Below are positions 54,066 to 63,865 of a DNA stretch of 64,000 nt, one piece after another (position 1 is the stretch's first letter; each line of letters begins with the position of its first letter). The stretch is from CAVSRC01 sp963730325 (GTDB taxonomy: Bacteria > Pseudomonadota > Alphaproteobacteria > Rhizobiales > Kaistiaceae), in NCBI GenBank assembly GCA_963730325.1, contig CAVSRC010000004.1:124001-188000 (forward strand). Reading direction: 5' to 3'. The position numbers were made by a program, and so were the translations under genes. The notes beneath the pieces are model-generated. The model was not told the origin of the DNA. It was given only the letters and a program-made list of their open reading frames with translations, and made no database searches.

Positions 54066-55773
54066 ATGAACGACCGGTCGGACAATCCTCGCGGCATCGA
54101 CCGCGGCCTCACCAATTACGGCGACAAGGATTTTGCCCGCTATCTGCGCCGCTCCTTCGCCCGCTCGATGGGCTACAGCGACGCCATGCTCGACCGGCCG
54201 GTGGTCGGCATCGCCTATACCGCGTCGGGCTTCAACAATTGCCATCGCCATTTCCCCGAGCTGCTCGAGGCGGTGAAGCGCGGCGTGCTCGCCGCGGGCG
54301 CTCTGCCGATCCCGTTTCCGACCATTTCGCTGGGCGAGGTCTTCCTGTCGCCCACCAGCCTCAAGTTCCGCAACCTGATGGCGCTCGACACCGAGGAGAT
54401 GATCCGCGCCCAGCCCATGGATGCGGTCGTGCTGATGGGCGGCTGCGACAAGACCGTGCCGGCGCAGCTGATGGCGGCGGCCTCCGTCGATCTGCCGGCA
54501 GTGGCCCTGGTCGGCGGCCCCATGTCGACCGGTCGCCATCGCGGCGAACGCCTCGGCGCCTGCACCGATTGCCGCCGCTTCTGGGCGCGTTACCGCGCCG
54601 GCGATATCGACAGGGAAGAGATCGAGCAGGTCGAGGGGCGGCTCGCCACCACCGCCGGCACCTGTGCCGTCATGGGCACGGCGAGCACCATGGCCTGCCT
54701 CACCGAGGCGCTCGGCATGGGCCTGCCCGGCTCCGCCGCCGCACCCGCCGTGCATGCCGACCGTCTGCGCATCGCCGAGGAAAGCGGCGCTCGTGCCGCG
54801 GCGCTGATCGGCTCCGACCTGACGCCCTCGCGCATCATCACGCCGGCATCCATCGAGAACGCCATCCGCGTGCTGCTGGCCATCGGCGGCTCGACCAACG
54901 CCGTCATCCACCTTGCGGCCATCGCCCGCCGCCGTGGCTTCGCCCTCGACCTCAAGCGCTTCAACGAACTGTCTGAAACGACTCCGGTTCTGGTCAACCT
55001 GAAGCCGGTGGGCACCGGCTACATGGAGGACCTGTTCGCCGCCGGCGGCGTCGAGGCGGTGCTGCGCGAACTCGGCGCCGCTGCTCGATCTTTCCTGCAT
55101 GACGGTGACCGGCGAGACGCTCGGCGAGCGCCTTGCCCGTCCGCCGGCGGACCCGGTCGACCGCGCCATCGTCAGGGCGTTCGACGAGCCGATCGAGCCC
55201 CTGGGCGGTCTCGTCGCCCTGTTCGGTTCGCTGGCGCCGGGCGGTGCCATCCTCAAGCGCTCGGCCGCCGATCAGCGGCTGCTCGAGCACACCGGCAGGG
55301 CGGTGGTCTTCACCTCGCTCGAAGACCTGGCCAATCGCATCGATGCCGACGATCTCGACGTTGCGCCCGACGACATCCTGGTGCTCCAGAATGCCGGTCC
55401 GCGGAGCGATGCCGCCATGCCGGAAGCCGGTTACCTGCCGATCCCGAAGAAGCTCGCCCGCGCCGGCGTCAAGGACATGGTGCGCATCTCCGACGCCCGC
55501 ATGTCGGGCACCGCCTATGGCGCCGTCGTCCTCCATGTGACGCCGGACGCCGCCACCGGCGGGCCGCTGGCGCTGGTGAGGGACAACGACCGCATTCAGG
55601 TGAGCGTCAGGGAGCGCCGCCTCGATCTGCTGGTGACCGAGGCAGAAATCGCCCGGCGCCGCGCGGCGTTCGAGGCGAACCGGCCGCCGCCGTTGGCCCG
55701 CCGCGGCTACGACCGCCTCTATCACGACCACGTCCTGCAAGCGGACGAGGGCTGCGACTTCGACTTCTGCTGA
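54066..55773 (+). pseudogene. IlvD/Edd-family aldonate dehydratase (L-arabinonate type), one frameshift (probable sequence error)
   Basis: A sugar-acid dehydratase that converts an aldonate to 2-keto-3-deoxy acid. From the ATG at 54066 the iron-sulphur ligands are Cys59, Cys127 (GGCDKT) and Cys200 (GTCAVMG), with Lys129 after Cys127; these are exactly the numbers I recall for the Rhizobium L-arabinonate dehydratase [2Fe-2S] site, which supports both the function and this start over the ATG at 54045. The frame breaks at 55074-55077; removing one G gives LGPLLDLSCMTVTGE and an intact 568-residue enzyme with RISDARMSGTAYG. D-xylonate or other aldonates remain possible. Upstream is the GntR gene. 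Confidence 0.88.
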
Positions 55774-55800
55774 GGGGCGGGAGGCGAGCAACAAATACGG

Positions 55801-55890
55801 GCCTCATCCTGAGGCGGCTGCCGAAGGCAGCCCTCGAAGGATGGGCCCCATGGTTCGAGGCGCGCTTTGCGCGCACCTCACCATGAGGGC
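55801..55890. repeat. Intergenic palindromic repeat (double hairpin)
   Basis: Two adjacent inverted repeats: GCCTCATCCTGAGG with CCTCGAAGGATGGGC (55801-55847) and CCATGGTTCGAGG with CCTCACCATGAGGG (55848-55890). The wording matches, from memory, the palindromic intergenic repeats of Hyphomicrobiales genomes. It lies exactly between the convergent dehydratase and hldE stops and may end both transcripts. Confidence 0.7.
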
Positions 55891-55896
55891 TTCGGT

Positions 55897-57342
55897 CTAC
55901 GCCTTCCCCTCGCGCACCTTCTTGACGGTGCTGGTCGTGCTGTAGCCTTCGAGCAGCGGCAAGAGCGTCACGCTGCCGCCGTTCGCCTCGACGAAGGCCT
56001 GTCCGGGAATCTGCCGGCCTTCATAGTCGGCGCCCTTGAACAGCATGTCGGGCTTCACCGCCTGGATCAGCTCTTCCGGCGTGTCCTCGTCGAAGATCGT
56101 CACCAGATCGACCGAGCGCAGCGCGGCCAGCACCGCCGCCCGCGTTTCCTCGCCCTGAACCGGTCGCTCCGGTCCCTTCAGGCGCCGGGTCGAGGCATCG
56201 GAATTGACGCCGACCACCAGCCGGTCGACCCGCCGCGCCGCCTGTTCCAGCGAATGCAGGTGGCCGCGGTGGAGAAGGTCGAAGACGCCGTTGGTGAAGC
56301 CGACCTTGAGGCCCTGGCCCTGCCATTCGGCGACGCGCGCCGCCGCGTCGTCGCGGGTCACCACGCCGTCGCCGAGGCCGGCACCGAGCGCGTGGGCGAG
56401 TTCCTGCGGGCGCACCGTCGCCGTGCCCGGCTTGGCGACCACGATGCCCGCCGCGACATTGGCGAGTCGCACCGCATCGTCGAGCGGCGCGCCGACGGCA
56501 AGTGCGGCCGCCAGCGTCGCCACCACCGTGTCGCCGGCGCCGGTGACGTCGAACACCCTGTGGGTCTCGGCGCTGACATGCAGCGGCTCGGCGTCGCGCG
56601 CGACCAGCGTCATGCCGGCCGAGCCGCGGGTGAGCAGCACCGCGTCGATCGCCGCCGCGTCGAGCACCTTGCGGCAGGCAGCGACCGCCGCCTCGTCGCT
56701 GTCGGCGCGAATGCCGGAGAAGGCGGCCATCTCCTCGATATTGGGCGTCACCAGCGTGGCGCCGGCAAAGGCGGACACATCGGCCCGGCGCGGATCGACG
56801 ATCACCACCTTGCCCGCGGCGCGGGCCGCGCCGATCAGCGCGGCGATCGATGTCCGGTCGAGCGCGCCGCGTCCATAATCGGAGATGACCAGCGCGCCGC
56901 TGCCGTCGAGCGCGTCCCGGGCCGCCGCGACCAGCCGGTCGCGCACCGCCGGTTCGGCCGGCCGCGTATCCTCCGCATCGATGCACAGAAGCTGGTGCCA
57001 GCCGCTGAGATAGCGCGTCTTCACTGTCGTCGGGCGGCCGGAATCGGCGATCAGCTTCTCGCTAAGGCGCGGAAAGCTGTGGCACAGGGATTTCAGTTCG
57101 TCGGCGGCGGCGTCGGCACCGGTGAGCCCCACCAGCGTCACTGCGCTGCCATAGGCCAGAACGTTGGCCGCGACATTGCTGGCGCCGCCGGGATAGGCGC
57201 GCGAGGCGCGGAATTTCAGCACCGGCACCGGCGCCTCGCGCGAGACGCGCGTCATCTGGCCCTCGACGAAGCGGTCGAGCATCACGTCGCCGACCACCAG
57301 TACGTGGGCTCCAGCAAGGCGTCCGACGACGTTGGCGTCCAT
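55897..57342 (-). CDS. hldE: Bifunctional heptose-7-phosphate kinase / heptose-1-phosphate adenylyltransferase
   Basis: A 481-residue fusion. The N-terminal ribokinase-like domain (1 to about 320) has GGASNVAANV and the anion-hole GAGDTVV; the C-terminal nucleotidyltransferase (about 345-481) has TNGVFDLLHRGHL with the HxGH-type motif and GVNSD. It makes ADP-D-glycero-D-manno-heptose precursors for the LPS inner core. The length equals that of the E. coli enzyme. The ATG at 57342 fits the family; the gene stands alone, divergent from the hydrolase gene, 168 bp away. The repeat at 55801-55890 follows its stop. Confidence 0.95.
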   Translation of the reverse strand: MDANVVGRLAGAHVLVVGDVMLDRFVEGQMTRVSREAPVPVLKFRASRAYPGGASNVAANVLAYGSAVTLVGLTGADAAADELKSLCHSFPRLSEKLIADSGRPTTVKTRYLSGWHQLLCIDAEDTRPAEPAVRDRLVAAARDALDGSGALVISDYGRGALDRTSIAALIGAARAAGKVVIVDPRRADVSAFAGATLVTPNIEEMAAFSGIRADSDEAAVAACRKVLDAAAIDAVLLTRGSAGMTLVARDAEPLHVSAETHRVFDVTGAGDTVVATLAAALAVGAPLDDAVRLANVAAGIVVAKPGTATVRPQELAHALGAGLGDGVVTRDDAAARVAEWQGQGLKVGFTNGVFDLLHRGHLHSLEQAARRVDRLVVGVNSDASTRRLKGPERPVQGEETRAAVLAALRSVDLVTIFDEDTPEELIQAVKPDMLFKGADYEGRQIPGQAFVEANGGSVTLLPLLEGYSTTSTVKKVREGKA

Positions 57343-57510
57343 GTGACCCAGGCTCCCCGGCAGAGATGCCCGGTCATATCGAGGGTGAGGGCAGGGGGCA
57401 AGCAGCGCGCTGGGCCTCCCGCCCATCGCGCCATTGCCACACTGGCGGCGCAGGGTTTGCACGGCCGCAAGGCTGGTCCAATTGCGGACTGTCCGATACG
57501 GATAGGGGTA

Positions 57511-58539
57511 ATGGCCGAAAATCTGGGGAAGCGGGCGTTTTCGAAGCGATCGGAAAGCGGCGGCCGGGTCATCCTTGGCGTCGGCCTTGCGCTCGCCTGC
57601 CTGGCAGTTGCCGCCGCCGCCGCACCCAAAGACCCGCCGATCAGGCCCTACAAGGATGAGCTTTTCCGCAACGTCGTCATCAGGACCCTCTATGGCGGCG
57701 ACATGCGCTTCATCGAGTATTCGAAGAAGCGCGATCTCTACGGCCGCGACAAGGTGGTCGAGAAGAAGGCGTTCGACAAGTTCGTCTCCCTGGAGCCGAC
57801 CCGCGTACAGCACGAATTCGTGCTGAGCGGCAGGGGCGTGCGCTATATCGGCGTCGGGCGCACCGGCGGCGGCGCCCGCTTCATCGTCATCTTCCTCCAT
57901 GGCGGCGGCAACGGCAGCCGCTTCCAGGCGGTCGACGACTGGTCGTTCGGCGGCAACTTCAACCGGCTGAAGAATCTCGTCACCCGCAACGATGGCGTCT
58001 ACCTGTCGCCCGACTTCAGCGGCTTCGGCGATCGGGGCCGGGACGACATCAAGACGCTGATGAAGGATTATGCGGCGAAGTCGCCAGGCGCGCCGATCAT
58101 CGTCGCCTGCACCTCGCTCAGCGGCTGGCTGTGTTTCGACCTGTTGGCCGACAGGCAGTCCGCCGGCATGCTCGGCGGCATCCTGCTCCTCGGCTCGCTG
58201 CCGCAGAAGGAATTCTTCGCAACGCGCGTCTTCACCGATCCCGCCCGCCACGTTCCCATCTACATCGGCCACGGCAGCAAGGACACCATCCTCGACTGGG
58301 TGACGCAGGAACTGTTCTTCAAAAAGGTCAAGGCCGCCGCGCCCGCCTATCCCATCCGTTTCGACGTCTTCGTCAACGGGCTGCACGGCACGCCGATGCG
58401 CCTGACCGACTGGCGCCGCGTCCTCAACTGGATGATCGAGACGGACGGTGGCCACCCTGCTGCCACCGGCAAGGCGTTGCCCGATCCACACAGCCGGCCG
58501 TCCACCCTGCCGCTTCCCCGGCCGCGACCGTCACCCTAA
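57511..58539 (+). CDS. Exported or membrane-anchored alpha/beta hydrolase
   Basis: A 342-residue protein with an N-terminal hydrophobic segment at residues 20-38 (signal peptide or anchor). The oxyanion HGGG is at 130-133, the nucleophile elbow CTSLSGW with Ser202 (G-H-S-L-G-G-W in typical relatives), the acid Asp258 (HGSKDTI) and the base His292 (GLHGTP). The last 30 residues are Pro-rich. A periplasmic esterase or peptidase is likely; the substrate is unknown. The ATG at 57511 is preceded by GATAGGGGTA. Confidence 0.75.
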   Translation: MAENLGKRAFSKRSESGGRVILGVGLALACLAVAAAAAPKDPPIRPYKDELFRNVVIRTLYGGDMRFIEYSKKRDLYGRDKVVEKKAFDKFVSLEPTRVQHEFVLSGRGVRYIGVGRTGGGARFIVIFLHGGGNGSRFQAVDDWSFGGNFNRLKNLVTRNDGVYLSPDFSGFGDRGRDDIKTLMKDYAAKSPGAPIIVACTSLSGWLCFDLLADRQSAGMLGGILLLGSLPQKEFFATRVFTDPARHVPIYIGHGSKDTILDWVTQELFFKKVKAAAPAYPIRFDVFVNGLHGTPMRLTDWRRVLNWMIETDGGHPAATGKALPDPHSRPSTLPLPRPRPSP

Positions 58540-58678
58540 GCCAAGGTGTCGGGAAACCGGCCATACACCGGGACAGGTCTGGAATCGTGAGACATAACAG
58601 GGATTTGTCAGGCCAGAGCTGTTCCAATCTGATAGGATTGCCGCCGTCCGCGACGGAAAATGCCGCCGCACGCGTTCA

Positions 58679-59920
58679 ATGCGCTACACCGCAACCAAAC
58701 CGTCGGTCCGTATGTCCGCCATCAGACAGATCGTCCTCTCCCTTATCGTCATCCTGATCGCCGCCGCAGGCTGGTACGCCTACGACCAGGGCTGGTTCTC
58801 CGCGCAACAGGCGCAAGGCCCCGGCGCCGGGGCCGGGCAGGCCGACGGCAGGGGGCCGCGCGGCCCGGGCTTCGGCAACGGCCGTGGCAGCGCCGTCCTC
58901 GTGATCACTGCGCCGGTTGGCACCGACGATGCCGGCATCGACGTGCGCGCCATCGGCACCGTCGCGGCGGCGCAGGAGGTGACGCTCTACCCGCAGGACA
59001 GCGGCATCGTCACCGACGTCGCCTTCACCCCGGGCAGCAAGGTCACCAAGGGTCAGACGCTTGTCCAGCTCGACGATTCCGACCAGCAGGTGGCGCTGGA
59101 AAGGGCGAAGATCGCGCTGCAGACCGCCCAGTCGGCGCTTGACCGCGCCGAGCAGCTGGCCAAGTCGAACAACATCACCACCGTCGCCCTCACCGATGCC
59201 CGCACCGCCCAGCAGAACGCCGCGATCGGATTGAAGGCGGCTGAGAACGACCTCGCCAAGCGCACCATCACCGCGCCCTTCGCCGGCATCATCGGCCTCA
59301 CCGATATCGCCATCGGCGATCTCATCAGCTCCTCCAAGGCGATCGCCACGCTCGACGACATGTCGAAGGTGACCGTCGCCTTCGACGTGCCGGAGCGCGC
59401 ATCGGGCCTGGTTGCTGTCGGCCAGCCGGTCGCCGCCACCACCGAGGCGCTTGCCGGCCAGACCTTCAAGGGCACCGTCTCGGCGGTCGACAACCGCGTC
59501 GACCCGGTGGCGCGCACCCTCAGGGTCGAGGCGACGCTGCCCAACGACGCCAACGTTCTGAAGCCGGGCATGGCGCTCAACGCCGCCATGAGCTTCCCCG
59601 GCACGCCGCATCCTTCCGTTCCCTCGCTGGCCGTTCAGTGGGACCGCGCCGGGGCCTATGTCTGGAAGGTCACGGACGACAAGGCCCATCGAACGCCCGT
59701 GCAGATCCTCGGCCGGCGCAGCGGCGCCGTCATCGTCACCGGCGATCTGGCGGAAAACGATCTCGTCGTCGTCGAGGGCCTGCAGCGCCTGCGCGAAGGC
59801 AGCACGGTGACCGAGGCGGATGCCGCGCCCGAGGCGGCGGCCGGCATTGGTCGAGGCGGCGGTGAAGGCAGTGGTAACGGCCCCGGCGAGGGTACCGTCC
59901 GCCGCCCGACCAGCGGCTGA
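58679..59920 (+). CDS. RND efflux system periplasmic adaptor subunit
   Basis: A 413-residue membrane fusion protein. An N-terminal helix (about 16-35) anchors it; then come a Gly-rich linker, the split lipoyl domain (GTVAAAQEVTLYPQDSGIVTDV and TITAPFAGIIGLTDI), a coiled-coil hairpin (about 130-200) and beta-barrel domains. The C-terminus is Gly-rich. It links the RND pump encoded 12 bp downstream to an outer-membrane channel; no TolC-type gene is in view. The ATG at 58679 lacks a clear ribosome site; Met12 is an alternative. Confidence 0.9.
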   Translation: MRYTATKPSVRMSAIRQIVLSLIVILIAAAGWYAYDQGWFSAQQAQGPGAGAGQADGRGPRGPGFGNGRGSAVLVITAPVGTDDAGIDVRAIGTVAAAQEVTLYPQDSGIVTDVAFTPGSKVTKGQTLVQLDDSDQQVALERAKIALQTAQSALDRAEQLAKSNNITTVALTDARTAQQNAAIGLKAAENDLAKRTITAPFAGIIGLTDIAIGDLISSSKAIATLDDMSKVTVAFDVPERASGLVAVGQPVAATTEALAGQTFKGTVSAVDNRVDPVARTLRVEATLPNDANVLKPGMALNAAMSFPGTPHPSVPSLAVQWDRAGAYVWKVTDDKAHRTPVQILGRRSGAVIVTGDLAENDLVVVEGLQRLREGSTVTEADAAPEAAAGIGRGGGEGSGNGPGEGTVRRPTSG

Positions 59921-59932
59921 GCGAGCGACGTC

Positions 59933-62900
59933 ATGGCAAAGACCGACGCAAATCCGCATGCGAGCCGTGACGGCGGGATTGCCTCGCTGTTCGTTCGCCG
60001 GCCGGTGCTGGCCGTCGTCCTCAATCTGTTCATCGTCATCGCCGGCCTGGCCGCGTTGAGCGGCATCGAGGTCCGCGAACTGCCCAATATCGATCGCCCG
60101 GTGATCACCGTGCGCACCAACTACACCGGTGCCACGCCCGACACGATCGACAAGGAAGTGACCAGCGTCATCGAGGGGGCGGTGGCGCGTATCCCCGGCG
60201 TCGTGTCGATCTCCTCGACGTCGAATGCCGGCCAGAGCCGCGTGACGGTTGAATTCGACCAGAAGACCGACATCAACGTCGCCGCCAACGACCTGCGCGA
60301 TGCCATCGGCAATCTGCGCAGCCTGCCTACCGACGACAATTTCAAGCCGCCGACCATCGTCAAGGCCGATGCCAACGCCGACGCCATCATGCGTCTGGCG
60401 GCGACCTCGTCGACCATGTCGATTCAGGACCTGACCCAGGTCGTCAACGACGTGATCGTGACGCGCCTGGCGGCCGTCGACGGCGTCGCCGACGTTCAGG
60501 TCTTTGGCGACCGCAGCCCCATCGTCCAGATCATCATCGATCCCAATGCGCTGGCCGCGCATGGCCTCACCATCGCCGACCTCAATTCGGCGCTCGGCAA
60601 TGTCACGCTCGACGCGCCCGCCGGCACCATATCGGACGCCAACCGCACGCTGCTCGTGCGCGCCGACGCCAGCGCCAAGTCGGCTGATGAGATCGCCGAC
60701 ATCCAGATCAACCCACAGACCAGGGTCGCGGACGTCGCCGATGTCGTCTTCGGCCCGGCCGACAAGACGACCTCGCTGCGTATCAACGGCAAGGTCGGCG
60801 TTGGCCTCGCCATCGTGCGCCAGGCGCGTGCCAATACCCTCGATATCTCCGCCGGCGTGCGCAAGGCGATCGCGGAGATGCAGGGCTCGCTGCCGCCCGG
60901 TGTCAACCTGACCGTCACCTCCGACGACGCCGAGTTCATCAGCGGCGCCATCCACGAAGTGCTCATCACCCTCATCATCGCCACCACCATCGTCATCGCC
61001 ATCATCTACCTGTTCCTGCAGTCGCTGAGGGTGACGTTCATCCCGGCGGTTACCGTGCCGATCGCGCTCATCGGCACGCTCGCCGCCATGTGGGTGGTCG
61101 GCTTCTCCATCAACGTGTTGACGCTGCTTGCCCTGGTGCTGGCGACCGGGCTGGTGGTCGACGACGCCATCGTCGTCATCGAGAACATCTCGCGTCAGCG
61201 CGGCCTCGGCCTCGGGCCCCGCGCCGCCGCCGTGCTCGGCACCCGTCAGGTGTTCTTCGCCGTGCTCGCCACAACCGCGACGCTCGCCGCCGTGTTCATC
61301 CCCATTTCGTTCTTCCCCGGCCTCACCGGTTCGCTGTTCTCCGAATTCGGTTTCGTGCTCGCCTTCGCTGTGACGCTCTCCTGCTTCGTCGCGCTCACCC
61401 TGTCGCCGATGCTCGCCTCACGGCTGATCAGCGACAAGCAGGCCCACCATGAGCACAATGCCATCGGCCGGCGCGTCGCCGCCTTCGGCGAGCGCATCAT
61501 TCATGTCTACACGCGCCTGCTCGATGCCGCGCTGAGGGCGCCGATGGTGGTCATCGTTGCCGCCCTGCTGTTTGCCGGCGCGGCAGTTGCCGCCTTCAAC
61601 CTGCTCCCCTCGGAGCTCACCCCCACCGAGGATCGCGGCTTCGTTCCGATCTCCGTCTCGGTGCCGCAAGGCTCGACCGTCGATTACACCGAAGCCCAGA
61701 TGAAGCTGGTCGAGCGGACCGCCGCACCGCTGCTCAAGAGCGGCGAGGCGACGAACTTGTTTGCCATTGCCCGCGGCGACGGCAATGGCGGCTTCATGTT
61801 CCTGACGCTGGCGCCGTGGGGAGAGCGCACACGCACGCAGGCCGAAATCACCGCGCAATTGAACCGCGAGCTGCAACGCATTCCCGGCGTCCAGGTCTTT
61901 GCCCGCACCGCCAACAGCCTCGGCATCCGCGGTGGCGGGCAGGGCCTGCAATTCGCCATCACCGGCACCGATTACGACCAGCTCGCCGGCGTCGCCGACA
62001 AGCTGATGCAGGCGATGGAGAAGGACCCGGTCTTCGACCGCGTGCAGCTCAATTACGACACCACCCAGCCGCAGATGGCCATCCAGATCAACCGTCAGCG
62101 CGCCGCCGACGTCGGCATCTCGGTCGACACCATCTCGGGCGCCGTGCAGACCATCCTCAGCGGCAAGAACCTGGGCAACTACTACATCGGCGACAGCCCG
62201 ATCGAGATCCTGGCCAAGGTGCCCGACGGCATGGTCCAGGACACCAGCGCGCTCGACAACATGCAGCTGCGCACCAGGGACGGGAAGATGGTGCCGCTCT
62301 CCTCGCTGGTCACCTTCAAGGAGTCGGCAGTGGCGCCCAGCCTGCCGCGCCAGGATCAGCGGCGCGCCATCCCCATGGGCGCCGGGCTCGGCGAGGGCGT
62401 TGACCTGCGCCAGGGCATGAACGAGCTGCAGGTGCTTACCGCCGAGATCCTGCCCGCCAATAACGGTCTGGTCTTCACCGGCGAGGCCAAGGAGCTGAAC
62501 AGCGCCACCAGCGGCGTCGTGCAGACATTCATCTTTGCGCTGCTCATCGTCCTGCTGGTTCTGGCCGGGCAGTTCGAGAGCTTCTCCAGCGCCTTCATCC
62601 TCATCGCCACGGTGCCGTTCGGCCTTGCCGCGGCGATCTTCGCCATTCTGCTTACCCACGGCTCGATCAACATCTACAGCGAGATCGGCCTGGTCATGCT
62701 GGTCGGGCTGATGTCGAAGAACGGCATCCTGATCGTCGAGTTCGCCAACCAGCTTCGCGATGCCGGCCAGTCGGTCCACGACGCGGTGCGCAACGCTGCG
62801 CTGATCCGCCTGCGCCCCGTGGTGATGACCATGATCGCCACCGTGCTCGGCGGCCTGCCTCTGGTGTTGCGCGGCGGCGCCGGGTCCGAGGCCCGTCATG

Positions 62901-63124
62901 CGCTCGGCTGGGTCATCGTCGGCGGCCTGGGGCTCGCCACGCTGGCCACGCTGTTCCTGACGCCGGTTGTCTACATGCTGCTCGCCCGCTTCGCCAAGCC
63001 GCGCATCGCCGAAGAACAGCGGCTCGAACGCGAGCTGGAGGAAGCCCATGCCATCAGCGGCGGTCTCACGCCCACTCCGGAAGAAGAGGGAGACGTGAGC
63101 ACCTATTCGGCCGCGGCGGAGTAG
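59933..63124 (+). CDS. RND efflux transporter permease (HAE1 family)
   Basis: A 1063-residue RND pump with 12 helices and two large periplasmic domains. The proton-relay aspartates are in LATGLVVDDAIVVIENI (TM4), and the N-terminal FVRRPVLAVVLNLFIVIAGL is characteristic. It resembles MexF/MdtB-like multidrug pumps more than CusA metal pumps, since no methionine track is evident. It starts 12 bp after the adaptor gene, so the two form one operon. The substrate is not predictable from sequence alone. Confidence 0.93.
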   Translation: MAKTDANPHASRDGGIASLFVRRPVLAVVLNLFIVIAGLAALSGIEVRELPNIDRPVITVRTNYTGATPDTIDKEVTSVIEGAVARIPGVVSISSTSNAGQSRVTVEFDQKTDINVAANDLRDAIGNLRSLPTDDNFKPPTIVKADANADAIMRLAATSSTMSIQDLTQVVNDVIVTRLAAVDGVADVQVFGDRSPIVQIIIDPNALAAHGLTIADLNSALGNVTLDAPAGTISDANRTLLVRADASAKSADEIADIQINPQTRVADVADVVFGPADKTTSLRINGKVGVGLAIVRQARANTLDISAGVRKAIAEMQGSLPPGVNLTVTSDDAEFISGAIHEVLITLIIATTIVIAIIYLFLQSLRVTFIPAVTVPIALIGTLAAMWVVGFSINVLTLLALVLATGLVVDDAIVVIENISRQRGLGLGPRAAAVLGTRQVFFAVLATTATLAAVFIPISFFPGLTGSLFSEFGFVLAFAVTLSCFVALTLSPMLASRLISDKQAHHEHNAIGRRVAAFGERIIHVYTRLLDAALRAPMVVIVAALLFAGAAVAAFNLLPSELTPTEDRGFVPISVSVPQGSTVDYTEAQMKLVERTAAPLLKSGEATNLFAIARGDGNGGFMFLTLAPWGERTRTQAEITAQLNRELQRIPGVQVFARTANSLGIRGGGQGLQFAITGTDYDQLAGVADKLMQAMEKDPVFDRVQLNYDTTQPQMAIQINRQRAADVGISVDTISGAVQTILSGKNLGNYYIGDSPIEILAKVPDGMVQDTSALDNMQLRTRDGKMVPLSSLVTFKESAVAPSLPRQDQRRAIPMGAGLGEGVDLRQGMNELQVLTAEILPANNGLVFTGEAKELNSATSGVVQTFIFALLIVLLVLAGQFESFSSAFILIATVPFGLAAAIFAILLTHGSINIYSEIGLVMLVGLMSKNGILIVEFANQLRDAGQSVHDAVRNAALIRLRPVVMTMIATVLGGLPLVLRGGAGSEARHALGWVIVGGLGLATLATLFLTPVVYMLLARFAKPRIAEEQRLERELEEAHAISGGLTPTPEEEGDVSTYSAAAE

Positions 63125-63280
63125 AGGGAGGGCGAAGTGCCCGCCGCCTCATTGCCCATAGCATCGCCCGCCGGCGCCGCGCCGCCACGGCCGGCTCGCC
63201 GCGCCTATGCGCGTCGTGCCAGGGGCGCGATCATCGGCTATCGTTGGCGGCGGGGCAGGCTCACAGCTTGGGAGTGCGGC

Positions 63281-63865
63281 TTGGATCGGTCGCGCGATTC
63301 GCTGGATTGGGCACGCATACACGCCGATCAGGCGATCATGGCCGCCATTGCCGAGGGCGACGAGGCCGCCTTCGCCCGGCTGGTGCGCAGCCTTGCCCCG
63401 GTGCTGCTGCGCTTTGCCCGCGCGACGCTGGCCGCCAGCCCCGCCGAGGCGGAGGAGGTGGTGCAGGAGGTGCTCATCCGCATCTGGCAGCAGGCTGCAA
63501 GCTGGCAGCCGGATGGCCGCATCTCGACCTGGGCGCACCGCGTCGCCTATCGCCTCTGCATCGACCGGGTGCGCCGGCTGCGTCCCTCCGTCGCCATCGA
63601 CGCCGTGGAGGATGACCTGACCGATCCGGCGCCGCTGCCCGGCGCCCGCATGGCGCGTCTGGAGGATGTCCGGGCCGTGCAGGCGGCCGTAGCGGCGCTG
63701 CCCGAACGCCAGCGCGCCGCCATCGTGCTCTGCCACTTCCAGGGCCTCGGCCAGGCGGAAGCCGCTGCCGTCATGGGGCTCAGCGAAGAGGCATACGAAT
63801 CCTTGCTGGCGCGCGGACGCCGCCGTCTGCGCGCCCAATTCGCCAATGGAGGCGGTGAGCCATGA
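63281..63865 (+). CDS. ECF-type RNA polymerase sigma factor
   Basis: A 194-residue sigma-70 family member of ECF type. Region 2 lies at about residues 25-90 (AFARLVRSLAPVLLRFARA, AEEVVQEVLIRIWQQ) and region 4 at about 130-185 (ALPERQRAAIVLCHFQGLGQAEAAAVMGLSEEAYESLLARGRRRL). I chose the TTG at 63281, which has GGGAG six bases upstream and a sensible N-terminus (MDRSRDSLDWARIHADQAI); a start at 63137 would add 48 Arg/Ala-rich residues. Its stop overlaps the ATG of the next gene, the usual place of an anti-sigma factor. Confidence 0.85.
   Translation: MDRSRDSLDWARIHADQAIMAAIAEGDEAAFARLVRSLAPVLLRFARATLAASPAEAEEVVQEVLIRIWQQAASWQPDGRISTWAHRVAYRLCIDRVRRLRPSVAIDAVEDDLTDPAPLPGARMARLEDVRAVQAAVAALPERQRAAIVLCHFQGLGQAEAAAVMGLSEEAYESLLARGRRRLRAQFANGGGEP

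Noticed and set aside
55801..55890. CRISPR-like repeats
   Set aside because: Only two different hairpins side by side, no equal repeats or spacers, and no cas genes.
55867..58539. An 890-residue plus-strand protein across hldE and the hydrolase
   Set aside because: The first part is antisense to hldE, with the composition of a high-GC shadow; the hydrolase starts at 57511.
61418..63049. A 543-residue minus-strand open frame
   Set aside because: Antisense to the RND pump, with the same shadow composition.
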